A program made the translations under genes and the position numbers. Shown piece after piece: positions 1 to 8,829 of a stretch of DNA of 33,621 nt. This DNA is from Kribbella albertanoniae (GTDB lineage Bacteria; Actinomycetota; Actinomycetes; Propionibacteriales; Kribbellaceae), in assembly GCF_004348455.1 (NCBI RefSeq), contig NZ_SMKA01000066.1:1-33621 (forward strand). The letters are read 5' to 3'. The stretch's first letter is position 1; each line of letters begins with the position of its first letter. Under the pieces are notes generated by a model. It made no database searches. It was not told the origin of the DNA and saw only the letters and a list, made by a program, of their open reading frames with translations.

Positions 1-3000
1 GGCTCGGTGGTGGCGCGTGGGAGGCCGTAGGGGTCGTAGGCGTGGTGAGTCGGAGTAGGCGTCGCGATGGTGGAGACGGAGCCGTCGGGGGTGGTGGTGA
101 CGGGTGTGAGGGTTCGGCCGGTCTGGTGGGCCAGGAGGCTGGCGCCGTAGAGGTAGCGGGTGGGCGCTGCTTTGGCGGTTGAGGTGCTGAGGATCTGGGG
201 GGAGAGCGGGTCCCAGAGGTATTTCGCTGTCTGGGATCCGGTGGTGGAGGACGCTCGGCGTCCGTCGCCCGTGTGGGTGTACGTCGTCGTGGTGTTGCCG
301 GTGGTGGACGTGATGGGTTTGCCGGCCGCGGACCAGGTGTAGGCGGTCGTCCCGTCCGAGGTGAGATTGCCGTCAGCGTCGTAGCTGTGAACCCGGAGTT
401 TCGGTCGACTTGCCGGGAACGCCGGCGTTGTCGTCAGTGAGCCGACCAACTCACTGGCTGGCCCGTACATCGACCAGGTCGTGGCCTGCGGGCGTTGTTC
501 CCAGATGCGGTTGCCGATGCCGTCGTAGTCGTACCGGATGTAGTCCTTGGCATCCGACTCGCACTGGTCGACGCCATAGCAGACCGCGGTGAGCCGGTTG
601 AGACCGTCGTAGCTGTACGACGACTTCCCGGCAACCGAATCATCAGTGCGGACCATGTTGTCGGCGCTGTCGTAGGTCGAGGTGGCGGTGCGGAGCGGTC
701 GACCGCTCCGCTGCACTGCCAGTGAGGTGGTGCGGCCGCGGACGTCCACGGTGCGTGTCTCGACCAGACCGCCGGGGCGGGTGCTGGTGATGGTCCCCCG
801 GCGAAGGTCGTACCGGTAGGAAGCCAGAGCCTTGCCGTCCACCGACGCTGAACTCAGTCGATCGCCGACATCCCAGGTGTAGGTCTCGGTGTGACCGGCC
901 GCGGATCGTGCAGCGAGATTGCCTGCTGCGTCCCAGCGATATGTGACTGGGCCACCCGGGCCGCTCACCGAGCTCAGTTGATCGAAGGCGTCGTACCCGA
1001 ACCGAGTCGTCCCCAGCGCGTCGGTCATCGATGTACGGCGGCCGGCCGCGTCCCAGGTAAAGCCGACTGCTGGGGTCTTGTCCGAGTAGACGACCTTGGT
1101 CACGGCACCGCGCGGATCGAGTGTGAAGGTCGCTGTCTTGCCCGAGGGCAAGGTCGTTCGGGTCAAACGGCCGGCTTTGTCGTAGGCGAAACGCCACGTG
1201 CGACCGCCGTACGACGTACTGGTCGTGCGGCCCGCGCCGTCGTACTCAAAGGTCTGAGAACGCCCGCTGGCATCAACTCTCTTAACCAGGCGCCCGGACA
1301 GGTCGAACTCCGACGTCGCCTCACGTAACGACGGTCTGGTGACGCCGACGAGCTCACCGGCCTCGTTGTAGCGCAGGTTGGTCGTACCGCCACGACTGTC
1401 GACCAGCGCTGAGAGCCGACCTTGCCCGTCGTACGTCTGCCGCGAGGTGACATCGAGTGGACCGTGCTGCTCCACCGGTTGATCGTCCGAGTTGTAGCTG
1501 ACGGTGCTGACAGCACCGCGAGGTGACGTGACCTTGATCGGCCTGCCCCACCCGTCGACCTCGTACTTCGTAACAAGCGCAGCCGGGTCAGCGACGGACA
1601 CCAGATCACCATCAGCGGAGTAGCCGTAGCGAGTGATGCGGCCGAGGGTGTCGCGCGACGCTGTCACGAGCCCGCGTGAGTCGTAACTGACGGAGGAGCC
1701 GCGACCGGCGTACGCGGCGCTGATGAGATTCCCGCGCTGGTCATAGCTGTACGTCGTTTTCCGGCCCAGCGGATCGGTCGTCGTCAGGAGATCGCCGGTG
1801 CCGTTGTAGGTCCGCCGAGTGACATTGCCGCCTGCGTCCTTCGATGCGAGCACTCGCCCAGCCGCGTCGTAGGTGTGGCGAGCCCCATGACCGAGGCCGT
1901 CGAAGACCCGGAGCAGATTGCCGTCAGCGTCGTAGTGGAACGACACCGACGCACCCGTCGGGTCGATCTGGCGCACGAGCCAGCGCCGCTCGTACTGGTT
2001 GATCCACTTCCCGCCCGTCGGGTCCGTCATCGTGGACGTCCCCCGGATGCCGGCCTCCTCCCACGACCAGGTCGACTTCCCGCCCTTGGCATCGGTCTGC
2101 GCCACCACTCGCCCACCGGCGTCGTACTCCGTCAGGAATGCCGGTTTGGCGGCGTCACCGACGGTCTCCGATTTCAGGCGGCCGTCGGCGTACTCGTACC
2201 GCGTCGAAACTCCGCCGGGCGAGGTCACCCGGGCCAATCGGCCATCGGCGTACTCGTAGCGGACTGTGCGCGGCTCGACTCCCGGCCCGGAGAGCCGGAC
2301 AGCGCCGATCAGTCCGAGCTCGTTGTAGTCGTACGAGAGTGACCGTCGTCCATTGGTCACTGTGGCGAGGCGCCCCGCCACCCGCTCGATCACTACGCCT
2401 TGACCGCTGCGATCCTGGATCGATCGCAGGTCACCCGCAGCCGAGAACCGCATCCGCAACTGATCGACGCTTGTCAGGATGAACTCGGATCCGGCGCGGG
2501 CGAGCCTGAACCGCGCAGCCCCCTTCTCGATGACGAACGCTGTCCCCTGCCGACGGAAGCCGATCTCGCGCCCGTCCGACGCGAGGTAGCGCGCTCCCCC
2601 GGCATCTACGGCAAGGCGATCGGAATACGACGGACGCCAGCCCGGGCCGAGCGGACCCGGCGACTGATCGCCGGAGTTGTACGTCCGGGCCACTGTGAGC
2701 GGAACACCCACGCCTGCCACGGCTGCATCTGTCTCGGCGGCGACCAGAGCCCCAGTGAGCGAGTTCACCGGGTCGGACTGCAATGCGAATGGGCCGAACA
2801 GTCCGCGCGCCTGTTTGTCGGGCAGAACGAAGCCGGGTGCTCCGGCATAGATCATCACGTTGCCGCTCGCTGCGGCCTTGCCGTTCGTCAGGGATGCGGT
2901 CAGCAGTCCTGGCGAGTCGATCACCTCGCAGCCGAGAGGAAGGTTGACTGTGAAGCTCAGCGACTGCGTCCGGGCAGGTGGTGGCGCCGGCATGTTCTCG

Positions 3001-3308
3001 CAGGGCCAGACACTGACCTTCCACGACCGTGCATCGGTGACCGGGAACGAACAGATGTTGGAGGCGGCGGGAAACGTTCGCGCCTGGAAGGTGAAGGTCT
3101 GTCCGGTCCCGGCATGGGCGAAGCCGCCGTCGTGGGCGATCTGCGGGCCCTTGCTGAGGACCTCGCCGTCGACGCTCACCTGGACGTCGACATGCACGCA
3201 CGACCCCGAGTCGCGTGGCGGGCCAGGGGCGCCGGCGGCCGGGCCGATGGGCACCAGCAGCAGGACACCGGACAGGAGGAGTGCGATCGCTTGCTGGGCT
3301 GTGCTCAC
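1..3308 (-). CDS. Secreted RHS/YD-repeat protein, N-terminal part (runs off the left edge)
   Basis: A single open frame runs from GTG at 3308 to the window edge, at least 1,102 codons, with no stop. GGAGG lies 5-9 bases upstream of the GTG. Residues 1-27 look like a Sec signal peptide ending in an AGA cleavage site. A Cys-containing extracellular region follows, then a DUF6531-like segment around residues 178-250 (DPVNSLTGAL, then RTYNSGD at about 209), then roughly twenty YD repeats (YDAAGR, YDGAGR, YDADGN, YDGLNR). Residues 1091-1095 are YDPYG, the usual core that precedes the variable C-terminal domain. RHS shells of this kind typically carry polymorphic toxins used in contact or secreted competition, and the YD repeats form the cocoon. 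The toxin tip and any immunity gene lie to the left and cannot be seen. The frame was checked at a dozen points and is intact. Confidence 0.93.
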   Translation of the reverse strand, partial: MSTAQQAIALLLSGVLLLVPIGPAAGAPGPPRDSGSCVHVDVQVSVDGEVLSKGPQIAHDGGFAHAGTGQTFTFQARTFPAASNICSFPVTDARSWKVSVWPCENMPAPPPARTQSLSFTVNLPLGCEVIDSPGLLTASLTNGKAAASGNVMIYAGAPGFVLPDKQARGLFGPFALQSDPVNSLTGALVAAETDAAVAGVGVPLTVARTYNSGDQSPGPLGPGWRPSYSDRLAVDAGGARYLASDGREIGFRRQGTAFVIEKGAARFRLARAGSEFILTSVDQLRMRFSAAGDLRSIQDRSGQGVVIERVAGRLATVTNGRRSLSYDYNELGLIGAVRLSGPGVEPRTVRYEYADGRLARVTSPGGVSTRYEYADGRLKSETVGDAAKPAFLTEYDAGGRVVAQTDAKGGKSTWSWEEAGIRGTSTMTDPTGGKWINQYERRWLVRQIDPTGASVSFHYDADGNLLRVFDGLGHGARHTYDAAGRVLASKDAGGNVTRRTYNGTGDLLTTTDPLGRKTTYSYDQRGNLISAAYAGRGSSVSYDSRGLVTASRDTLGRITRYGYSADGDLVSVADPAALVTKYEVDGWGRPIKVTSPRGAVSTVSYNSDDQPVEQHGPLDVTSRQTYDGQGRLSALVDSRGGTTNLRYNEAGELVGVTRPSLREATSEFDLSGRLVKRVDASGRSQTFEYDGAGRTTSTSYGGRTWRFAYDKAGRLTRTTLPSGKTATFTLDPRGAVTKVVYSDKTPAVGFTWDAAGRRTSMTDALGTTRFGYDAFDQLSSVSGPGGPVTYRWDAAGNLAARSAAGHTETYTWDVGDRLSSASVDGKALASYRYDLRRGTITSTRPGGLVETRTVDVRGRTTSLAVQRSGRPLRTATSTYDSADNMVRTDDSVAGKSSYSYDGLNRLTAVCYGVDQCESDAKDYIRYDYDGIGNRIWEQRPQATTWSMYGPASELVGSLTTTPAFPASRPKLRVHSYDADGNLTSDGTTAYTWSAAGKPITSTTGNTTTTYTHTGDGRRASSTTGSQTAKYLWDPLSPQILSTSTAKAAPTRYLYGASLLAHQTGRTLTPVTTTPDGSVSTIATPTPTHHAYDPYGLPRATTE

Positions 3309-3513
3309 GTTCGCCTCCGTTCGGTGGTTGGCCTGTTACGGAGAGTTTATTGGGAATCGGGGGATTCGGGACGGATGGTTACAGGTTGTGGATAACGGGA
3401 AGTGACCCTGGCGTGTGGGTGAGCGTGGGGTCGCCTACGATCTGCGGAAACGCGGTGAGGAATGATGGTCCGCCTGCTGGCGGGTCTGCCACCAAGAGTG
3501 TGAGGGTGTGGCC

Positions 3514-4140
3514 ATGAACATCGGTACTCGGAAGATCGTCGTCGACGAGGCGATCGCCCAGCTTCGGATCTATGCCGAGAGCAACGGCGCCGTACTGCGG
3601 TACTACGACGGCCTGCCGGGGATGACGACTGTCGGTGGCAGCGACCCGAGCCGGGTGACGCTGGAGGACCTGGCGCGGACGATGGTGATCGGCTCCGACC
3701 TGCGGGCGCTGGACATTCCGTGGCTGCTCGAGGTGGATGCCGACAAGGAGTTCGCGGCGGTGCCGGTCGATGCGCGGCTGGAGGACGCTGCGCCGGGGAG
3801 TGCGCTGTTCGAGGCTGCGATGGCGCTCGACGAGAAGTTCTCCGGGCACCGGGGCTTCGGGCAGGCCAAGAAGTCGAAGCTGCTGCACCTGAAGCGGCCG
3901 TTTCTCTTCCCTGTCAGCGACAGCTTCATCCGGATGACCTACACGAACGCCTCCGCCGGTGCGGAGCTTCTGGGCGCAGTGCACGCCGATCTGGTGAATC
4001 CGGCGAACGTGCGCGACTTCAAGCTGCTGCAGGTCCGCCTGAACGCCGAGCCGCCCACGTCAGCGGCCCGGCTGCTCGGTGACGCTCCCACGCTGCGTCT
4101 GCTCGACATCCTCGCTTCGCTGTTGGGCGAAGCGAAGTAG
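3514..4140 (+). CDS. DUF6308-like protein of unknown function
   Basis: This is a cytoplasmic protein of 208 residues with no signal peptide or membrane segment. The ATG at 3514 is preferred over the in-frame GTG at 3508 because GAGGG (3502-3506) sits 7 bases before the ATG but only 1 base before the GTG. The stretch KLLHLKRPFLFPVSDS near residues 128-143 resembles the basic KLLxRKRPxLIPVxD motif I associate with the actinobacterial DUF6308 family, whose function is unknown. An N-terminal segment with a YYDG motif (about residue 30) and a central acidic region complete it. The gene diverges from the RHS gene across a 205-bp gap and converges with the LLM oxidoreductase 4 bp away. The family name is from memory of the motif and should be treated as probable. 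Confidence 0.75.
   Translation: MNIGTRKIVVDEAIAQLRIYAESNGAVLRYYDGLPGMTTVGGSDPSRVTLEDLARTMVIGSDLRALDIPWLLEVDADKEFAAVPVDARLEDAAPGSALFEAAMALDEKFSGHRGFGQAKKSKLLHLKRPFLFPVSDSFIRMTYTNASAGAELLGAVHADLVNPANVRDFKLLQVRLNAEPPTSAARLLGDAPTLRLLDILASLLGEAK
4112..4135. terminator. Hairpin at the end of the DUF6308-like gene
   Basis: A perfect 9-bp stem (TCGCTTCGC / GCGAAGCGA) with a 6-base loop overlaps the last codons of the rightward gene, just before its stop at 4138-4140. The leftward LLM gene ends at 4145. The hairpin can fold in either transcript, so it may separate the convergent pair. It has no T-run, as is common in high-GC actinomycetes. Confidence 0.5.
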
Positions 4141-4144
4141 TCCG

Positions 4145-5662
4145 CTACATCACGCCCAGCCGGGCCAGCGGCTCGACCAGCTCGCGTTCTTCGTAGGACA
4201 GGTGCGACAGCAGCGTGTCGTCCAGCAGGTCGACCGCTGCGCGCAGCCCGTCGATGTCACCGGAGCCGTCCACCAGTGCGACCAGAGCCTTGTCCACGCC
4301 CTCCAGTACGTCGTGGATGATCAGGTGCTCCTCCTGCAGCCGGTCCACGACTGGGACCAGCGCTGGGTCGGCCCGACGTAGCTGCGGGAACATCGACGCG
4401 TCCTCGAGCGAGTGGTGCGTAGTGACGAGCCGGCAGTAGGACTCGCAGTACGTGCCGAGCGTCCAGTTGTTCTGCCGCATGGTCATCGTGTTGATGTGTG
4501 AACGCGCCTGGCCGATGCCGAGTGAGCCAGCCGCCACCTGCTCAACCAGATCATGAATCTGCTCGAGCTCCGCGCGCAGATGATCGTGTACGTCGATCAG
4601 GTGCTGCCCCGACGACAGCTGGTACGGCGTATACGCCCGCTCGGGATCAAGCGCCGGCCCGGTGGGGCGCTCCGACTCGTCGAGCACCTGTACGGCGCTT
4701 CGCCGTACAGCAGGTGGCGGAGTCGGTACGACGGCGAACCCGCCGGACTGCGGAACGACCTCCGCTGAAGCTGGAACCACAGCCCCGGACCGAGCAGCCT
4801 CCACAGCCTCTCGGACACCGACCGCCACCTCAGCGAACCGGCGAATGTCAGTCGGGTCGTCAGAAGCCAGGATGTAGGTGCTCATCCCCTCGCCGAGGGT
4901 CAGCTCGGTGAGCTGGTCGATCCACAGCTCCTCCGGCCCTTCCAGGAACCCACCGCCGCCCGAGAACCGCCCCGACACGTTGTACAGCCGCCGCACCGAT
5001 GCGGGATCACGACCTGCGTCGACAGCCGCCTCGTCGATCAGCTTGTTCATCGCAGTGAGCTGGTCGGGACCGGCGTACCCACTGCTGGGCAGCCAGCCAT
5101 CCGCAAGGCGACCAGTGACGGCCAGCATGCGCGGCCTGTAGGCACCGAGCCAGATCTGTACGTCGTGCGCCGGCTGCGGACCGCGCTTGGCGCCGGAAAC
5201 GGTGTAGTGCTTGCCGGGAAGCCTGATGCCGCCACCTGTCGGCGTCCAGACCTCCCGGATGATCGCGATGGCCTCTTCGAGCGCACTGATGCTCTGACCG
5301 GCCGTGAGGTGTGGACCGGCGTTGGCCGCAACAGCCTCCAGGAATCCGCCCGCTCCGAGTCCGAGCTCGACCCGTCCGCCGGTGATCTGGTCGAGGGTGG
5401 CCACACTGCGTGCCAGCACGACCGGATGCCGCATGGGCAGGTTGGCGACGTTCGTCGCGACTTTGACGCGCTGGGTCTGCGCTGCGACGACGGACAGCAG
5501 TGTCCAGGCGTCCATGAGGCGTGGCTGGTACGGGTGGTCCTGGAAGGTCACCAGGTCCAGCCCGACCTGCTCGGTCAGTTGTGCCAGCGCGATCACGCGC
5601 GCCGGGTCGTCGATCGCCGGGGTCAGGAAAGTCCCGAAGACCAGATCGTGGCCGTAGTCCAT
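4145..5662 (-). CDS. LLM-class flavin-dependent oxidoreductase fused to a hemerythrin-like domain
   Basis: The protein has 505 residues in two parts. Residues 8-290 are a luciferase-like TIM barrel of the F420/FMN type: FGTFLTP near the start, VATNVANLPMRHP, GRVELGLGAGG and a C-terminal ADGWLPSS segment. Residues 355-500 form a four-helix HHE/hemerythrin-like bundle with candidate iron ligands H361 or H370, H416/H417 with E420, H446/H450 and H487 with E491. A Pro/Ala-rich linker of about 55 residues joins them. LLM enzymes use reduced FMN or F420 for monooxygenation or dehydrogenation. Hemerythrin domains bind O2, NO or a redox signal through a di-iron site, so O2 delivery or redox sensing is a reasonable inference. 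The substrate is unknown. The ATG at 5662 has no Shine-Dalgarno sequence and follows a promoter with its -10 box 6 bases upstream. Confidence 0.93.
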   Translation of the reverse strand: MDYGHDLVFGTFLTPAIDDPARVIALAQLTEQVGLDLVTFQDHPYQPRLMDAWTLLSVVAAQTQRVKVATNVANLPMRHPVVLARSVATLDQITGGRVELGLGAGGFLEAVAANAGPHLTAGQSISALEEAIAIIREVWTPTGGGIRLPGKHYTVSGAKRGPQPAHDVQIWLGAYRPRMLAVTGRLADGWLPSSGYAGPDQLTAMNKLIDEAAVDAGRDPASVRRLYNVSGRFSGGGGFLEGPEELWIDQLTELTLGEGMSTYILASDDPTDIRRFAEVAVGVREAVEAARSGAVVPASAEVVPQSGGFAVVPTPPPAVRRSAVQVLDESERPTGPALDPERAYTPYQLSSGQHLIDVHDHLRAELEQIHDLVEQVAAGSLGIGQARSHINTMTMRQNNWTLGTYCESYCRLVTTHHSLEDASMFPQLRRADPALVPVVDRLQEEHLIIHDVLEGVDKALVALVDGSGDIDGLRAAVDLLDDTLLSHLSYEERELVEPLARLGVM

Positions 5663-5668
5663 GGCTCA

Positions 5669-5697
5669 AAAGTACTCAGCACAGCTAATAATCTCAA
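5669..5697 (-). promoter_or_regulatory. Leaderless promoter of the LLM-hemerythrin gene
   Basis: Read on the minus strand, TTGAGA (5697-5692) is followed after exactly 17 bases by TACTTT (5674-5669), then 6 bases, then the ATG at 5662. This is close to the TTGACA / TANNNT housekeeping pattern, and the start codon falls where transcription should begin. There is no ribosome-binding site. The -35 box begins directly after the SARP stop codon (5698-5700), so this gene can be transcribed independently of the SARP gene. Confidence 0.7.
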
Positions 5698-8600
5698 CTA
5701 CAGAACATCCTGGAGCAGATCGAACGCCTCCTGGGGTGTCAGCAGGCCGCCCTGCGCGTACGCCAGCTCGTAGGCGTCCGGGCCGAGCGCACCGCGAACA
5801 GCCTCGACTGCGCGCGCCAGATCGTCCACCTCGGTCGCAGCGCTCAGATGCTGCTCGCGAGCCCGCGTCGCGGCTGCTGCGCCGAGGAGCTGGGCCGCGA
5901 GGCTCTTGTCCGGCACGCAGGCGGCCATGCCCTCCAGCGCCCAGCACAGGCCGCGGACGGCGTCGTACCCGGCCGCCACCTCGAACGCCTCGGCGTGGTG
6001 CTTCAGCGCGGCAGCCAGGTCGCCCTTGAGCTCGAGCACGAAGCCGAGTTCGTCCAGCACCAGGGACAGGTAGAGCACCGCCTCGGTCTGCGACCGCGCA
6101 GCGTCCAGCAGCAACCGCAGCCGACGCTCGGCATCGTCCAGATCGCCAGTACGTCGGGCAGCGAAGGCCAGCACGATCTCCGCCAGCGCCTGCAGTGCCC
6201 GCTGTCCCTGTTCAACCGCCAGTCGGAGCGCACGGTCGCCATGTGCTCGTGCGGCCGAGTACTCGCCCTGCCTGACGGCAGTCCAGCCCAGCATCCCCAA
6301 CGCGCCGGCCACCTCAGGCCAAAGCTCCAGCTCCTCAGCGATCTGCGCGGACTCACTGTGCAGCCGCGCAGCCTCATCAAAATCGCCAGCCAGCTCAGCG
6401 GCCGCACCAAGCCAACTCGTTGCCTGCAGCATGCCCCAGCGGTCGCCTAGCGACTGGAACAGCCGGAGGCCCTTCGCTGCATCCGCACGCAATGCGTCCA
6501 CGTCGGAGCGGACGTGCGCGTGCTTCGCGCGCTCCACCAGCACTGCAGCGACACCCCAGGTGTCTCCGTCAGCCTCGAAGGTCTTCAGGGACCGCTCCAA
6601 GAGCACCTGGCCGGTCTGGAGCTCACCCACATCACTACTCGTGAACGCGATCCACCACTGCCCGCGTGCGTCTGCCGTCGGCAGCCATCGCTCGCGCTCA
6701 GCAGCGGCTCCGCTATCCGCCTGCAGGTACAGGAAGCCCGTGCGCCAGGCACCTGCGCGCTCCGAATCGGGCAGGGCGTTCAAGGACCGCACCGCCTCTG
6801 CCAGCCGCCCGCGCAGGAACCAGTACCACGCCATTGCATCGACTAGCCGCTCAGCCAGGCCGGACTGGCCAGTGGCAATCGCCCGATCGAACGCCGTCCG
6901 CAGATTGGACGCGTCCTCGTCCAGAACACGCAGCCAGCGGTTCTGGCCGTCACCGGACAGCTGGGCCGACTCGACGAGCTGCACGTAGTACTCCAGGTGC
7001 CGCTGCCGCACAGCCTCCAACTCGCCGGCAGCAACGAGCTTGTCCGTGCAGTACGCCGCAACCGACTCCAGCAACCGGTACCGCGGGCCGTCCGCGCCGT
7101 GCACCGGGACAACCAGCGACCTGTCGACCAGCCGAACCAGCACCTCCAGCACGTCGTCGTCACACACGGCTGACGCAGCCTCCGCCGTACAGCCATCCGC
7201 ATGTACGGCGAGCCGTCGCAGCACGACCTGCTCCTCGGGACTGAGCAGCTCCCAGCTCCAGTCGATCATCGCGAGCAGAGTCTGCTGCCGTGGCGCAGCA
7301 CCGCGGTGCCCGGTCGCCAGCAGCCGGAAGCGGTCATCCAGACGAGCAACCAGCCCACGAACGCCCAGTGCACGCACTCGGGTCGCAGCGAGCTCCAGTG
7401 CGAACGGAATGCCGTCCAGTCGCCGACACAGCACTGCGACGTCCGCAGCGTTGTCAGCGGTCAGTGCGAAGTCACGAGCCGCGGCAGACGCACGAGCAAC
7501 GAACAGCTGTACGGCGCTGCAGTCCGCCACTGCACCTGGATCAGATGCGGCGGCGGGCACGTCCAGTGGCGGTACCGCCCACACCACCTCACCGGCCAGG
7601 TTGAGTGGCTCCCGGCTCGTGGCCAGCACTCTGAGCCCCGGTGCGGCCGCTAGCAGGTCGTCCGCCAGGTCGGCGACCTCAGCAATCACCTGCTCGCAGT
7701 TGTCGAGCACCAGCAGCCGTGAGCCCAGGACTGCTGCCAGGCGCTCGACAGTCGCCGCAGCTGAGCCCGCGCTGTCCCGCAGATCCAGGGCCACGTGCAA
7801 TGCGTCGGTCAGCGAGTCCCGCACCGAGATCGCGTCCGGCGTCACTGCAGCCAGTTCGACGAGGACCACGCCGTCCGCGAACCGGTCAGCCACTGCGGCT
7901 GCGGTCGCCAACGCCAGCCGCGTCTTCCCGACTCCACCCGGTCCGGTCAGCGTGACGAGCCGGGAGGTACTCAGACTGCTGCTGATCGCATCCAGCGCGT
8001 CTGAGCGGCCGATCAGCTCCGACAACTGGGCCGGCAGATTACTGCGAGCCTGTGGCAGCGCCTGGGCCAGAATCGACTGCTGCAGCGCCACCAGTGGCGG
8101 ACTCGGATCCAGGCCGAGTTCATCAAGCAGAAGCTGCCGCAACTCCTCGAAACTGTCCAGCGCCTCGCTCTGCCGACCAGCGCGGTACAGAGCACGCATG
8201 TGCGCCGCCCGCAGGCCCTCGCGCAGGGGATGCTCAGCGACCAGCGCTGTCAGCTCACTGACCGGCACGTCCGCCCGCTCCAGCACGGCCAACCGTTGTT
8301 CGGTCAACCGAGCCACTGCGGTCTCGACGAAGGCCTCGTCCGCAAAGTCCGCGTACGCCGGTCCGCGCCACAGCGCGAGCGCCTCGCTCAGCGCCCCAGC
8401 CTCCACCTGGTCCGCAAACGTCAGTGCGTCGTACGACAACTTGTCGACCGCAATGGAGTAGCCAGCCGGCCCCGACTGGACCAGCGCGCGGCTACCCGGC
8501 TCCGCGTCCTCGAAGGCTCGGCGCAGCTGCGAGACCTTCGCGGACAGCGTCCCGGCGGGGTTGCCAGGCAGCTGTGAGCTCCACAGGTCGTCGATCAGAC

Positions 8601-8733
8601 GGTCCGCGGGGACCGGGCGGCCCTCATGCGCGAGCAGGTCGGCCAGGAGCGCACGAACCTTGAGGCCTTGGATGACAACGGGCTCCCCCGCGTCAGTCCA
8701 GGCCGTCACCGGTCCCAGCACCCCAAAACGCAT
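5698..8733 (-). CDS. SARP/AfsR-type transcriptional regulator (BTAD, NB-ARC-type ATPase, TPR)
   Basis: The product has 1,011 residues. Residues 1-95 are an OmpR-type winged helix (MRFGVLGPV; the LSAKVSQLRRAF recognition region). Residues 100-223 are a BTAD helical domain ending LLLDELGLDPSPPL. Residues 240-480 are a STAND ATPase with Walker A GPGGVGKTRL at about 264 and Walker B RLLVLDNCEQV. The remainder is a helical TPR-like sensor region. Large SARPs activate antibiotic or secondary-metabolite genes and some stress genes, with the ATPase/TPR part gating DNA binding. No biosynthetic cluster is visible beside it. The likely targets are the divergent flavin-reductase operon and its own gene, which share a perfect inverted repeat 14 bases upstream of this ATG. 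The ribosome-binding site is weak (AGGGTG). Confidence 0.95.
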   Translation of the reverse strand: MRFGVLGPVTAWTDAGEPVVIQGLKVRALLADLLAHEGRPVPADRLIDDLWSSQLPGNPAGTLSAKVSQLRRAFEDAEPGSRALVQSGPAGYSIAVDKLSYDALTFADQVEAGALSEALALWRGPAYADFADEAFVETAVARLTEQRLAVLERADVPVSELTALVAEHPLREGLRAAHMRALYRAGRQSEALDSFEELRQLLLDELGLDPSPPLVALQQSILAQALPQARSNLPAQLSELIGRSDALDAISSSLSTSRLVTLTGPGGVGKTRLALATAAAVADRFADGVVLVELAAVTPDAISVRDSLTDALHVALDLRDSAGSAAATVERLAAVLGSRLLVLDNCEQVIAEVADLADDLLAAAPGLRVLATSREPLNLAGEVVWAVPPLDVPAAASDPGAVADCSAVQLFVARASAAARDFALTADNAADVAVLCRRLDGIPFALELAATRVRALGVRGLVARLDDRFRLLATGHRGAAPRQQTLLAMIDWSWELLSPEEQVVLRRLAVHADGCTAEAASAVCDDDVLEVLVRLVDRSLVVPVHGADGPRYRLLESVAAYCTDKLVAAGELEAVRQRHLEYYVQLVESAQLSGDGQNRWLRVLDEDASNLRTAFDRAIATGQSGLAERLVDAMAWYWFLRGRLAEAVRSLNALPDSERAGAWRTGFLYLQADSGAAAERERWLPTADARGQWWIAFTSSDVGELQTGQVLLERSLKTFEADGDTWGVAAVLVERAKHAHVRSDVDALRADAAKGLRLFQSLGDRWGMLQATSWLGAAAELAGDFDEAARLHSESAQIAEELELWPEVAGALGMLGWTAVRQGEYSAARAHGDRALRLAVEQGQRALQALAEIVLAFAARRTGDLDDAERRLRLLLDAARSQTEAVLYLSLVLDELGFVLELKGDLAAALKHHAEAFEVAAGYDAVRGLCWALEGMAACVPDKSLAAQLLGAAAATRAREQHLSAATEVDDLARAVEAVRGALGPDAYELAYAQGGLLTPQEAFDLLQDVL

Positions 8734-8746
8734 GGCCGCACCCTAT

Positions 8747-8777
8747 CTTTCCGGTGGCCACTGCTCCGACCGGAAAG
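8747..8777. promoter_or_regulatory. Perfect 9-bp inverted repeat in a divergent promoter, candidate operator
   Basis: CTTTCCGGT (8747-8755) and ACCGGAAAG (8769-8777) are exact reverse complements separated by 13 bases, giving a 22-bp repeat of half-sites (about two helical turns). The element occupies most of the 96-bp gap between the SARP gene and the FMN-reductase gene. It could be the binding site of the SARP protein, although classical SARPs prefer direct repeats. Confidence 0.6.
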
Positions 8778-8829
8778 AAACCGTAAACGCCTTCCGGCAG
8801 AGTTTGGGTCAACAGGAAGGAGGCAGGAA

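Noticed and set aside
1..2400. Regularly recurring short words that could suggest a repeat array or CRISPR
   Set aside because: They are the degenerate YD-repeat codons of the RHS protein; spacing and sequence vary and the frame is continuous.
3387..3395. TGTGGATAA, a perfect DnaA-box word, in the gap upstream of the RHS gene
   Set aside because: A single copy with no cluster, no A/T-rich unwinding region and no dnaA/dnaN genes; chance is adequate.
7040..8461. Long open frame (473 codons) on the plus strand opposite the SARP gene
   Set aside because: Product is a low-complexity Ser/Thr/Arg-rich sequence with no domains; the opposite strand encodes an intact SARP. A typical GC-rich antisense frame.
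8626..8829. N-terminal extension of the FMN-reductase frame into the SARP promoter
   Set aside because: No start with a ribosome-binding site upstream, while ATG 8830 has an excellent one and begins the flavin-binding strand.
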